A DNA stretch of 64,000 nucleotides from Ricinus communis (taxonomy: Eukaryota > Streptophyta > Magnoliopsida > Malpighiales > Euphorbiaceae): positions 4,064,501 to 4,128,500 of the forward strand of contig NC_063265.1 of NCBI RefSeq assembly GCF_019578655.1, read 5' to 3'. Shown here piece after piece: positions 24,500 through 37,089 of the stretch; within the stretch, counting starts at the first letter, position 1, and every line of letters starts with the position of its first letter. The notes under the pieces are model-generated. The model saw only the letters and a list, made by a program, of their open reading frames with translations. It was not told the origin of the DNA and made no database searches. The translations under genes were made by a program, and so were the position numbers.

Positions 24500-26129
24500 T
24501 TGTGGTTCCTATCGAGATCCTATTTCTTGGATAGGGTTTGGGCTAAGCCATGGCTGAGACTTTATATAATGTAAAAGTAAAACTAGTTTATATGAGAATT
24601 TACATGCATGATAATGATTTCCTTTTTCATGCAGTAAATCGAATCGTATGTATGTATGTATGTATCTATGTAAGGAGTGAGCTCTTTGATGGCTTAATGA
24701 AGAACTCCCCTTTCTTGTTACTAATTCACATCAAATTGCTTTTGATTTTAGAAATCATGACAGTTATATGTGACGTCTGGGTACTTGATAAGAACAAGCA
24801 AACAAAAACTAACCAGTTTGTGATGATTGGTTGCTGGATTGGCATGTGAAATTGTGATAAGAATCAGAATAATGGCCAGTCAGATGTACTAATAAATGAT
24901 GATGGCCCGCTTAACCTAATTCCGTTTCACACACTGCATGGCAAAATGAGCATTTGTTGAAGAGATGACGAAGTATCACTTTGGGCCACGAATTAATATT
25001 ATAGTCTACTTTTTGTTTGGTGCGTGTTAATTAGCCTAAGCTTGACCACTGTTAGTGAACGGCCAGTGGGCGTTTCGGTTCAGGTTACTGCCCATTTCGG
25101 TTCAGAATCATCAAATCGGAACTGAAGTCGGTTCCGGTTTTATTCATATTAATAAATTGTGTATTATATATAGCAAATTTTTACTCTGAAATCGTCTGAG
25201 ACCGGTTCTGAGTGAGGAGGAACCAGTTCTAAACTGGTATTTTCCGATTTTAATTCCAACTTAAGTAGTTTTGACTGATTTAGTTTTAATTTGAATCTAA
25301 TCTCGAACTGGCTCGGGCTCAGACCTGAACTAGCCTGTCAATTTTGAGGACTCGTATCCGCAAAGAAGAAAAAAACTATGAAAGTTTCTGAAATTAGTAG
25401 CTTTAAGGGCAGTGAAAAATCTAAAATTAGTTGCTTTGTGCTAAAAGATTTTCAGACGCAAAATATATTAGCTGAATATCAGTGACACTGTCATACTAGA
25501 TGGTTTCAACAAAACAGTTAAGTTTTGACTCTTAGGCCACCATGTTGATAAATTATAAGAAAAAGAGATTGAATGATTGATTTTTGGATCATGCCCTAAT
25601 GTCCAAACGTTCTCGGGATTAACAAATATAGGAAGTTAAAATGAATTGAAATGTTATATGCATCTGACTTGTTTTAGATAGACACCTATTAATAACCTTT
25701 GTAATATATTCGTTGTATGAAACAATGGCCCATTCTATATTCTAAATGCAGGCCCATGACAAGCTTTAAAATGATAATTTGATAGTGCGCCAGATACGAG
25801 CAACAGTGCAAATTGCAAAGTTTTAAAGAACTTAAAACTAATGGAACTCCCTGGTAAACTGCAGTTTCATGTGAAATTAGATTCAGGAGGCATAGGAAAA
25901 TTTGTAGAATATCAACACATGCATACTTTTGAGGGAAAAACACATGTTACAAAGACTACATCTTATACAAGCCAAGTGAGGAGTGGAGAATTGCGATTCT
26001 GTCACTTGTACTGTTATCGACATGCCAAGTAGACTGCCTGCTCGTAACATATCCTAGTTTATGTTAAACTGCTAATATCACACAAAATAAGGCCGTTCTG
26101 GGTGGTAGATACAAACTTATTCTACGATT
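24500..26129. other. Spacer between metallothionein and kinesin genes
   Basis: No supported gene. About 25,050-25,340 repeats variants of CGGTTC and AACTGG in both orientations, in the style of a degraded inverted-repeat element. The end next to 26130 will include the kinesin 3' UTR. Confidence 0.5.
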
Positions 26130-29100
26130 TCATTCTGCAATTAAAGCTTGATTTGTAGTCTGATTGATGGATGAAGTATCCATGGACAAATTATTCGACC
26201 TACTGGGTGTAGTAGAAACTTCTTGCCTTTCAAATATCCCTCTTGCAGCTCTGCTGAACATGTTGTGAACCTGTGTTTTTTTGCCAGAACTATATTAGTT
26301 CATCCATTCAATTATTATCAATGGCTCAAATTCAGGTTAGTCCAACATGTGTTTACTAAAGTCATTACTGAACTTTATTATTTTAAATGTCTCCTAAATA
26401 GAAGTCAAATCTAGAGAAAGAGTCTTTGATGTTTGAACATATTTAATATTTTTGATACGTTATTAGTTCAGAGACTACAAATCCCAAGGAAATGCTACCT
26501 GCTTGGATGAAAGTCCTAGCTTTTCCAAATCACTCAACTGCAATAAGTCAAAAGCTCCTTTAGTGTTAGTTATACATAACAATTTCAAGGATTATCAATG
26601 AAAGATACCTACTCACCGATTTTAAGGGGCTAGTTTCTCTAAGTTCAACGATGTACTCTGCCATTTTCAATCCAATCCCATTGATTTCCAATAGTTCCTC
26701 TCTGCAGAAGCCAATAGACAATCTCAGTCTCTAGGCAAAGGATGGTATGCAAGATTCTATAAATAGCTTTTCATGACATTTTTTACCTGCTTGCTGAATT
26801 CAGGAAGCCAACATACACTTGCACAAGAGAGCTCTACACGTCAAAATTTTCAAATCAGTGGAAGAGTTTAAGCGCTTTGCTCATTGTGGGTTTGGATCAT
26901 TCTACGTACCTTCAAAGTAGCGCTCATGGCATTGAATTTGTTTAGCGGGGTTACTGCTGCCGCAAACTGGTCATTTGTGCGGGTTGCAGTGGATGGTGTA
27001 ATTGGAGTCTTTGGCTCAAAGAAAGCTGAACTCTTCTGTTCTGCAGGCACTACTTCACAGGCAAAGCAGTTTATATTTGAGTTGATGGGGGAGATAACTT
27101 TTCTCAAAGGACTTTCCAGTGTAGTTTTCCTCTCACTAACTTGTGATGCTTGTTCTGTGCTTTTCTGCCCCTTGTCCAATAACTCAACTGCACAATGGAA
27201 CAGTTTAAAATTCTTAATTTACAAGAGTCAATAAATCGACAGAAATGAAATGAGCATTGAGATATATTTGATTTAATTCACTGGCTGCATAAAACAAGAA
27301 ACTAGCAAGTCACATTTAGTGGTTGTGTACCTGGAAGTTCTGTGGTTAATTGCATGACAGTTTCATCAGAATCAGCACTAGTTTCTTTTCTGTTGTCCTT
27401 GGCAACAGACTGCAAATTCTGCAATTAAACTTTAATTTTTGTAAATTTCATAAATTAACATCCACATGAATATCAAGTTCTTGTCTTGTAGTGAATGATA
27501 AGAACATGCATTAGCTCATCAGATGAGGAAGAGAGACTTGTTATTGTCAAAATTAATCATCCTAAATCACCGAACAGTAATCCTTAATAATACAACAAAG
27601 TTCTCCAAAACTTGATTAAAACAGCAATCAGCATTCTACTTCCAGATGTTGACAACACTACTCATACTAGCCAAACACAACTTTTACTTCCATAATGTTG
27701 ACAACGCTACTTATACTCTAATTAGAATAGCCAAACACTAGTGGTGCTGGACCTGAAGGTACTATTAGCTAATAAGAACTTACCTCCAGAGAAGCATCAT
27801 TGAACAGAGTTCTGAAAGGTACAGGCTTCGTCCTGCATATGTTTCAAGCATAAAGATAAGCTAAAGAAACAGAATAATCATCATGTAGCTTGAGATGAAT
27901 GGTAGCCTCTACCTCTCTTTAGCATCAGAAATGTCCCGGTTGCTATTTCCTTTTGCTTTTACGGAGCTTTGATAATTGGATTTCTTGATAGAACTCGCAG
28001 GAAATGGAGAACCATATGCACCTATTCGTTGTGCACTCTTTATCTTGCCTTTTGATTCTAACCAAGCACGCAGTTTTGCCTCCATATCGACTTTAACCTT
28101 GGGAGTCTCTAGTTTTTGAGCTGGAGAAACAAAATTTGAGATGTGGCGTGACCTAGCTGCCAAGCTGACAGTATGAACAGATTCTTGGTACTCTCCCGGA
28201 TTCTACCATTGAAGTAAAAGAAAAATTCCAAATAAGTTAACAAGAATTTCGAAATAAGTTATGGATGCAACTAGGCAATGCTAAATAAATAGCCGTTGTC
28301 CTTACCAAACAAGCAACCATCAGAGCACGACTAGTTCCTCCAAGAGAGTCCTGCAGTATCCGGGTCAATTTGCTTTCTCGATATGGTACTCGGGGCATGT
28401 TGTTGTTCAGTGCATAAATCACATTTGATAATGAAAACAACGATTGATTAATTTTGGCACTCTCTTGCAGGCGTATCCCTTCATTGCAAGTCTTTCTGTT
28501 ATCTTCGTTACCTAATAAAATGAAAAAAAGAAATTAAGAAATCAAAGATAGAGATCAACTCGAATCATGTGCATGAACCTACCCATGCCCAATTTGAGGT
28601 AGGTGAAAATGTGACCTGCTAAGTCTATGAGGTTAAGCTTCCCATTAATAACAGCTCCAGAACCATCACAGCAAGGAGTTGAGACACGAATAACAAGTAC
28701 TCCATGGCTTCTACTGGAAACATCATTAAGACCCGTATGAGCAATTTTTCGCCTCTGAGTTCCTCTAGCAAAAACCTCTTGAAATTCAGCCATTGAATTA
28801 GCTGAGACTTTAGATAATCCCTTGAGGTGAGTTTGCTTATCTTTATCATCAAGAATTTCAATTTCTTTTGCTTTGAGTTCTAAAAGATCGTAACACCTGT
28901 CCATATATACTTCATAATAAGAAATATCTACTTTACTTCCTCTACTCTGGCACATGGACAGAATAGTTGACATGGCTAGTGTCATTAACCCTGGCAATTT
29001 ATCAGTGCCCTGCAACATCAATCCCATTTCATATACGTTAATTAAGCTCACTTTCACAATGGTTAAAGTCGAAATGACTTCAATGTGCAATTGCAAATTT

Positions 29101-29774
29101 GAAACACAGTGATAAGAATATGATTATTAACTATTAGATTCAGCTCTAGGTCTCAATTCAGGTTAAAAGAACTATATTTCTCCTACGATTAAACAAGCAA
29201 AAAAAAAAAATCAATTTTAGACTTCTTATAAAATGCACATGATTTTGCAAGAATTGGATATGATTTAATTCCAAACGAGACTCTAGCTGTACCTGCATGG
29301 TGTAGGTCTTTCCACTACCGGTAGCTCCATAAGCAAACACAGTAGCGTTAAAACCCTCAAAAATACCGGGAATCAAAGGTCTAACTTCTCTCTCAAAAAT
29401 CTTGCAAATACTGTTGTCCTCTTGACCAAAGAAGGAATCCAACTGATAGCATTCCTTTCGGCTACACATTGTAATACAAAATCAAAACCAAAACCCTAAT
29501 GATTGCCAAGAAATTAAAACCTAGAGAACTAACTACAAATTGCTAACCTGGTGTCAGGATCTTGAAGTCGAACAGTGACTTCCTCTTCAGACTCGCAATC
29601 TTCTCGATCAATAACAGAAATACAACAACTTGTTAGAGTGCCATTTTTTGATGCGATTTCTTGAGGGAGAAAAGGGCGTACTCTTACAATTACTCTAACT
29701 TTGGAGATGAAACTGGTGTCCATGCAAGTTTTGATAGATCTAGGTGTGTTCAAGGAACTGGTTTCGACTTCCAT
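26130..29774 (-). CDS. KIN10: Kinesin-like protein, KIN-10 family, with C-terminal helix-hairpin-helix
   Basis: Microtubule motor of 670 aa. Minus-strand exons: 29774-29548, 29461-29293, 29009-28616, 28511-28306, 28202-27913, 27832-27784, 27418-27331, 27187-26910, 26833-26787, 26701-26617, 26537-26499, 26270-26130; all are in frame. The N-terminal motor spans about residues 24-335. It has VRVRPF, the P-loop GATGSGKT (121-128), SSRSH (230-234), LIDLAG (259-264) and the NQSL and [10 protein letters not shown] blocks. Downstream is a linker with few long coiled coils. At about 584-603 comes [20 protein letters not shown], a helix-hairpin-helix of the kind found in chromokinesin KIF22/Kid and the plant KIN-10 group. 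The stop follows a short serine-rich tail. Upstream MSA elements suggest G2/M expression. The KIN-10B or KIN-10C assignment is not settled. Confidence 0.93.
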
Positions 29775-29874
29775 TAGAGAAGTATTTTGAGAGTAAACAA
29801 CAAGATCTTGATTTTGCAGAAGAAATTTGAGGAAGAAGAAGATACAAAATAGAAAAAGCAGTTTAAATGGAATT

Positions 29875-29988
29875 TGACCGTTATAGTGCTTGGAATTTTA
29901 AACAAAGTTTTCAGAAGCAACAACGCAGATTTCCCTATTTGGGCTTTCTATTTGAATTTCGGCTTTTACTGCAGCGTTAGCCGTTGGG
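29875..29988 (-). promoter_or_regulatory. Two MSA (mitosis-specific activator) elements upstream of the kinesin
   Basis: The MSA consensus is YCYAACGGYYA. On the minus strand 29988-29978 reads CCCAACGGCTA, a perfect match, about 204 bp before the start codon. The strand-matched 29885-29875 reads TATAACGGTCA, one mismatch, about 101 bp before it. MSA elements are bound by MYB3R proteins and drive G2/M expression, which fits a mitotic kinesin. Confidence 0.75.
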
Positions 29989-30665
29989 CTTTGTAGGGTC
30001 CCACCTTAGTTTTTTTTTTTTCTTATTTCCTTTTTTTTTTGAAATATCTCACACTTTGATGATTGACTTTGCATAATTATCAATTAGATTTTAAATTTTG
30101 TACCTTATAATAATTTTATTTAATTATTTTAAAATAGTAAAATAAATTTTTATATTTTAATTTATTTAAAAAAATACTTCTCAATAATAATTCTTAAAAT
30201 TTTATGATGAATAAATGAGGGGATAAGTCAATTTTAATTACCAAAATAAAAATTAGTAAAATTAATAAAAAATTTATTGTATGTAGATATAAAATGTGTG
30301 AAAAAAATGCTATTATGTAAGATCTTTAATAGCTATTTTTAAAAAGATAACTTTTAATAGCTATTATATGTCTAGGATAAACAATTTTTTGTCGATTTAC
30401 AATTATTATTCTTTTAAAAAGTAAAATTGATTTTCCCTGTCATTTTTCTTATCATAAATTTTAAGAATTGTTAAAAATTTAGATATTTATTTTAAAATTT
30501 TAAAATAATTGAATAAAATTATTAAAAAGTCAAAATTTAATTGGTAATTAAATTTTGATTTTTTGAACATTATGTTCCATGATAATTAACTTTTTTTTAA
30601 AAATTAAATTATTTTTAAGTATTTGAAATTCTTTGCTTGTAAGACAGGCTCCGATCTAAGAGGAG

Positions 30666-30718
<53 letters not shown>

Positions 30719-31110
30719 GTGATGGATAAGTTTAATTTATTAGTTTTTCTTTCCTTTTCTTACCTCTCACCAATTAATATGATATGCAGATTTAATTACG
30801 ATATACAGTAACATTTATCCACAAACTTAAGATTATTAATATCATAGAATCCACATGATTTAGAAATAAGGCGTTGATAATAATAAGAACTTGATTAGTG
30901 GAGGTGCTTGTTATTAGGGAAACAATAAACCTTATTAGGCGGATAGTTAGTTATAACTAAGAGAAGTTGCACGCGTGTATATCGAGACATCCATATAAAA
31001 CTATTCCTAACACTTAGCAGCCGCAATTGCAAGTGAAGTGAGACAGGCTACTCAAGCAAAATTCTTTTCATAATGCAATACTAAATCTTATACTTTTTTT
31101 TTATTGTAAA
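29989..31110. other. AT-rich spacer with TA microsatellite
   Basis: No gene. The open frame at 30623-30811 is created by the TA repeat. AT-rich segments here resemble those near 23,040-23,420 in word content. Confidence 0.5.
30668..30717. repeat. (TA)n microsatellite
   Basis: About 25 uninterrupted TA units. This is a likely length-variable marker, and assembly length may be unreliable here. Confidence 0.9.
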
Positions 31111-31790
31111 ACTAGTTGTTTATTTGCACACAAATTTGTTTCAGCGACTGTTATTATTATATAATTATAAAATTAAATTTATAAATAAAATTTAATTAAA
31201 TATTAAATATTTATTCATTATAAGCAAATTAGATATTTTTAATTTTTCTTTTTAACTTTTTAATATTTTAAGATTTTATTAGTATATTAATATAAAAAAT
31301 ATTTATTAATTAATTTTAGCATTATATAAATCAATACTATCAAAATATTCATATTACTATTTTTAGAAGTAGAAGTTATTATATAATTAAAAAACTCATT
31401 TATTAGTAAATATACTATTTAAAATATTATTTTCTAGAATTAGAATCATTATCTAATTAGAAAACTGATCTAATAGTTAGTATAGTATTAAAATATAATT
31501 AATATACTATTTCTTAGAATAATCATTATTTAATTAGAAAACTAATTATTATCTAATTAGAAAACTAATTTATTATTAATATGCTATTTTTTAGGATTAA
31601 AATAAGTATATAATTAGGAATATAATTTATTAATCAATAAATTAATAAATGAAATTACAAGATTACACATAAGTCAGAATTTCACGTGTCAATAATAAGT
31701 ACATGTATCAAAATAAAAATTCTATGTATCAAAAAAAGGGACACATGTCAAAAAAAAATTAAATTTCAAAGTATATAGATAAGTCAACTA
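31111..31790 (-). mobile_element. Helitron-like family copy, 3' end at 31111
   Basis: On the minus strand it ends in ACTAGT, like the copy at 22278, and the body shares the same ordered AT-rich blocks, including a CACGTGTCAATAATAAGTACA-like block near 31683-31705. The hairpin before the end is weaker (ACAAATTTGT palindrome). It is non-coding. Family assignment is an inference from shared order and end sequence. Confidence 0.4.
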
Positions 31791-31794
31791 AATA

Positions 31795-31945
31795 CTAAAA
31801 GCATCTCTAATGCACTTTTTATATATATCAAACTCTTTATTTTAAACAGTTATATCATAAAATAATACTCCAATACACTCTTTATTCTTTAAATATAAGA
31901 GTCAATTTGGCTATCTATATATAGAAAGTCAAACTCTACTGTCTA
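31795..31945. repeat. MITE-like repeat, copy 1
   Basis: It starts GCATCTCTAATGCACT and contains CAAACTCTTTATTTT, TTATATCATAAAAT and ATACACTCTTTATTC. The same words in the same order occur at 47655-47815. The opening word is typical of abundant small plant elements, but an intact inverted far end is not visible. Confidence 0.55.
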
Positions 31946-32700
31946 CTATATATATATATATTAATTTCTAAAACCTAAAAGTTTTTTGATATATGTGCTT
32001 AATTTTTTGATACATATACTTTTTTTATATGTGTATTTATTTTTGACACATGAAATTCAAGCTTATGTAAAATTTTATATTTTTTCTATTAATTTATTGA
32101 TTAGAAAGTTATATTTCTAATTAAATATTGGCTCTAATCCTAATACACACACACATATATATAATATATTAATTTCTAAAACCTAAAATTTTTTTGACAT
32201 ATGTGCTTATTTTTTTATACATATAACTTTTATTTTGATGTGTGTATTTATTTTTAACACATAAGATTCAAGCTTATTTAAAATTTTAAATTTTTTCTAT
32301 TAATTTATTAATTAAAAAGTTATATCTATAATTAAATATTGACTCTAATCCTAAGAAATAACATATTAATTATATTTTAATATTATATTAACTAATAAAT
32401 AGTTTCTCAATCGGATAATGATACAAATTCTATCCTAAAAAATATCATATTAATTATATCTTAATATTATATTAACCGATAAATTATTTTTATAATTAGA
32501 TAATAATTCTAATTCTAGAAAATTATATCTTAAATTATATTTTTAATATTATATTAATAATAAATTTTTTTCATTATATAATAAATTTATAATCCTAATA
32601 AATAGTAATACCAATTATATTGATAGTATTAATTTATATAATATTAAATTAATAAATATTTCTAAAATAATCTTTATATTATTACAATAATAAAATTTTA
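31946..32700 (+). repeat. Opposite-strand copies of the Helitron-like family
   Basis: Two partial units start at about 31946 and 32155. Each has ATTAATTTCTAAAACCTAAAA soon after a TA run, then ATATGTGCTTA and a GTGTATTTATTTTT block. They run in the opposite direction to 31111-31790, so the repeat block has a head-to-head arrangement around 31,800-31,945. Confidence 0.45.
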
Positions 32701-33129
32701 TAATTTAAAAAAATTAAGAAAGGCATAAAAAAAATATATAGTTTGCTATTATTTTTTAAAATATTATAAATTAATTACTAATAGTAACTCATTATTAAAA
32801 TTCTATTAATAAAAATGCTACAATTAATAAATAAGATTATCTGTCACTATGTAATTGATTTAGCCTACGAATGACATGATAGGCTGAGTCTATCTAAAAA
32901 TTAATATAAGATAATAATGTTGGAGGCATCCATGGTGTAATAATAAAGAAAACCAAAGAAGACTGAATTTGAAATTAGCATGTTGAAGCAAAATTTGACA
33001 ATTTTAACTGCGAAAGCAAATTCGGGAGGCTTAAAAACATAAGAAGTCAATTCGACCAAATTGAAAACTAGTTTGAATGTGAGTGAATCACCTTATTTAA
33101 ATTGTTCAACCAATTTGATCAACTAGTAA
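32701..33129. other. Spacer, nothing recognised
   Basis: Mixed AT-rich sequence without coding or repeat signals that I can name. Confidence 0.4.
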
Positions 33130-35460
33130 GAAAGCTGATGTGGCGAAATGTTGTCAAGCTATTATGGGCGACGGTTTCGAGCGCGCACCTAAATATCTTT
33201 AGTGATTATGATACTGCAAGATTTTTCAACATACTCGAGAATATGCTAACTAATCATATAGACTAGCGCATATATTGGAGTCGCCACTCGGGTAATTCTG
33301 GAGGACACTTTTTCTAATTGAGTGGCATTTCTCGATTGCATAAGGAAGTTCCGCCACATCCAAAGATATATCCAGAAGCCAATTTCCTTATTTGTATATT
33401 TTTATTTTTAGTTTTGTTGTTTAACAGACTATTCTCTATAAATGCGATAATTATATTTATATAAATATTCATTACAACATGTGAGGTCCTCCTGAGTCTA
33501 GCACATTTTGTTTAAGCCAAAATCCCAATTGTATTGTTAGTGTAAGTTTATCATTCAATTATGTACAAGGAGATCCACCTAGTATAGCTCAATTACAACT
33601 TATGCTTTACTAACCTTTAAGCCTAAATGGACTACCTTTTATGCTATGCTCAAATTGGATGATCCGTAATCTAGTGTGGCCCAATTAATTAGTTAAAATA
33701 TGATAAAATCTACTAATCTATTTAGATTTTAATTTAAGCTTATTTTTGCCATCCTTTAACCTAATGGACTAATTTTTCATGTTAAGGTCCAAATTTAAAC
33801 CTAAAGAATATGTCTAATTTTAATTAAGTATTCACACAGTAAATATTTGGCATCCATTAATATAATACAAAAACTAAAGTGTAAAAAATTAAATCTAACT
33901 ATTACAAGAATTGAAAGAGAAATGCGTAAAACTAAGTTACAGAGTACAAAATAAACTAAAACCACATAAAAATCCAAAACTAGGCAGATTTGGGTGTAGA
34001 ACCAATTGGCTGAGGTCACAGAGCTTATCGGCTATAGAGCTTAATCAGGCTGGTTTTGCAATTTTTCTTCAAATTCTCATACCCAGGAGCCGATTTTACA
34101 TGCACAAAAGGTCAAAAAAAATTAAAATGAAATAATAAAATAACAGCATAAAACAAATTAAAACACCAAAACACACAAAAGTAGTATGAACACAAAGAAA
34201 ACAATAAAATGGAAAACAAAGAAAAGTCACATGGCGGATTCTAAATTCAAACATGCAACCCTAAAACTTTTATATAATCACATAATCATTATAAAAAATA
34301 CAACAAATCATATAACCCTAATCCTTCTAATTATCATATTCAAAATCCAACACATTCATATTATCATATTTAAAATTCAATAAAATCAGAAACATATTAA
34401 TTATGGGAAACCCTAATCTAATCATACAGATAAAAAAATAAATCATTCAAAGACCCATCCTAATCATGTTTCTAGAGTCTGAAAAAAAGAACCAATAAGA
34501 TAAAGAAAGGTTGATGATGCTGAAGTGGAGAAATCCTAAGGTTGTCACAGTAGATTGTTAATCTATGAGTCTTTAGAGACAATAAGGTAGTTGAATTAAA
34601 GATTGAATGAGAATCCAAAATTGTTTAGGGTTTGAGAAAGTTTTAATCGTTTAATGAATTTACTTTTCTAATCTGAGGTTTTTCCTTAGTGACTTGTATT
34701 TGTAGTTGTCAAATTTTTTTTTTGTCTTTGAATGAACTTATGGTTTTTTATTTTTAGTAGTCTATGATTGATATCACTCCAGCTAAGAATAGCTAATAAA
34801 TTGTTAAACCTAATCCTAGGTCATAATTTTCTTTTATAAAAGTGGGTCTTATAAAACCCTAGAGCAACAAATAGACTCATATTGATTTTTTATTCGAGAA
34901 AAAGATTCCCTTTTAAGTTATCAATATCCAATAAAAATTTAAATTCAAATAAACATCAATAAAAGCTATCAATTATCGTTAAATAATTTTAGAATCTTAT
35001 TTTTTTATTAATTTTTGGCATTTTAAAGTCAAAATATGCATAAAATGGCATCAGATTTCGAAAATTAACCAATTGGGACTGTGTAGAGTCGGTCGGCTTT
35101 GCATAGAGACGATTCAGTTCTATGCTAAACTTATCAACTCTGTGTAGAGCCGATTAGCTCTAAAGAGTAAAAAGTTTTAAAAATTTTGCACTTTAGTCCC
35201 TAAACTTGTAAAAATTATCGTTTCACCCTTCAAATTTAATTTTTTCTGTCATTTGAACCCAAATTGATTCTAGAAAAATAATTTTGGTTCAATTATTCTC
35301 ACTCTTAATTGGGATTTGCCCATCCTCAACCTCTTGAGACTCGAGAAATGTAGTAACTTTCATCATCGAATTTTCCATAATTTCTTCCATATATAAATTT
35401 GAAAAATAGATGCTGACAATTATATTGGGCCCAATCATGCATTGCCAAGTGGCAGAAGGT
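33130..35460. mobile_element. Degraded LTR-retrotransposon-like sequence
   Basis: About 33,170-33,360 contains GCGCGCACC and TTGGAGTCGCCACTCGGG, words I associate with LTR regions of plant Ty3-type elements. About 35,072-35,165 carries three variants of TGTGTAGAGCCGAT-like words, with weaker relatives near 33,980-34,030. No gag or pol reading frame survives. Boundaries and orientation are uncertain. The short open frames at 33801-34383 are not supported as genes. Confidence 0.3.
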
Positions 35461-35533
35461 GAAGATGACTAGGATTATTACAAGTGCATGACGAGCGTAA
35501 GGGAAGCATATTTTACCAACCTTTTAAAATTTT

Positions 35534-35735
35534 GCTTTGATACCACAATATAAAAAAAAAGAAAAAATAGAGAATTAAATTATAGTTCTTGTATATGCTG
35601 ATACAGAGCAAAATCTATTTATATACTAACATGGTAGGGTTGTGAAAAACAAAAAGGGTGGTTGGTTAAGCATAATACAATTCTAAAATAAAGGCTAAAA
35701 TAAAACTAGCGGTTCTTAGATATGATATACATCAG
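35534..35735 (-). mobile_element. LTR with primer-binding site (copia-like relic)
   Basis: On the minus strand TGGTATCAAAGC (35545-35534) is one base off TGGTATCAGAGC, the usual primer-binding site complementary to initiator tRNA-Met. Immediately before it, at about 35735-35548, lies an LTR-like stretch of about 190 bp. It has a TATA box (TATATAAATAG, about 35614-35624 on the plus strand) and begins near TGATGTATATC. Size and layout fit a Ty1/copia LTR. No second LTR or coding region was found. Confidence 0.5.
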
Positions 35736-37080
35736 CAATAAGAAAATTACAAAATATAAAATTTAACTATAAATGAAAACAATAGATTTTAAAGATTTTT
35801 GAACCGTTGAGTATGATTGTAGTTTAATATGTTTTATGATAATAATATGTTTGCCATTTTAAATTTAGAACAATGTACATATAATGTTCAACCATCTAAT
35901 AAATAATTGCCATGGTGATGGAAATTGATCCTATAATGTCAAAATTCAAAGTCACGCCTCTAAAGTCTTTTTTATTCAATTAAAAAAAGTCTTTTGAGAA
36001 AAGCTACATTTGAAAACTTAATATTACATAAGAGATTTGATTCAACTATCTTCAATTGCCAAAATTCTCTACACATGTAGATTGATTGCTTAGAACCTTC
36101 CAAAATTATATTATCAGAGAATTTTCTACACATGGAAAAAGAAATGTATAGTTTTGTGATTTAAGGCTGAATTATGTACTGAGGAATATGTGTAGCCATT
36201 TTTAATTTATGTATATCTTTTCACTAATTCATGAATAATAGAAAAATAATTCAATGGTAAATAATTAAGTAATTTTGTAGAAATTATTTTATTAATGTTA
36301 ATTGTTTGTTATAAGAAAATATCATAAGAAATTTTCATGAACCTTTAAAAGGAACCACTTACTTGATATCCAAATAAAAAATTAGTCAAAACAATCACTA
36401 ACTAATGATTAAGTTTATCTAAATTCTAAGTTCTACGCAAAGAATTTTATCTATATAGTTTATGATTATTTATTAATTGTTTAACCCTCCTAATTAACAT
36501 AAAAGATAATATTAAATAGAGAAAGTATATTTTATTTTATTTTTATAAGAAAAGAAAATTTCCCATCACACCAATTTCTTTACAAAATAGGAACTAAAAT
36601 ATAAGAATGTAATAAAATCACAATTGAATTTAAAGTGAAGTTTAACTTGAGGAGTTGGAAGTCATTAATTCATTATCGAATTTAGAAAAATGGTTCTCAA
36701 ACTTGATTATCATTGCAATATTTAATAAAACTCACATGAACTTTATCCTTAATTTTAATTTATATATTTATTATTTTTATTAAATCGATTATCTAAACTG
36801 AATCCAAATAGCTTTAGTTTTGGATTTATTTTAGTATCACTTGATTTGATTAAGAGTTACTTATACTGGTTTTGTTAAATATTTTTACTTTAAACCGAAC
36901 AAATGGATCCATAAACATTTATAAAAATAAATATCCGAAAGACCCCTGAAATATTTGGAGAGCAACCCCAAGAGAGTAAGCAGATCCATCCACACCGCTA
37001 ACCCCCAACATTCTATGCCCTAAAATCAGATGAAACGTATCTTTCCATAAAAACGCTACACTAAACCTCGACTACTTATT
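35736..37080. other. Spacer upstream of the MYB3R gene
   Basis: No gene is seen. AT-rich to about 36,900, then composition shifts toward the promoter of the next gene. Confidence 0.5.
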
Positions 37081-37089
37081 TTTCAATCC

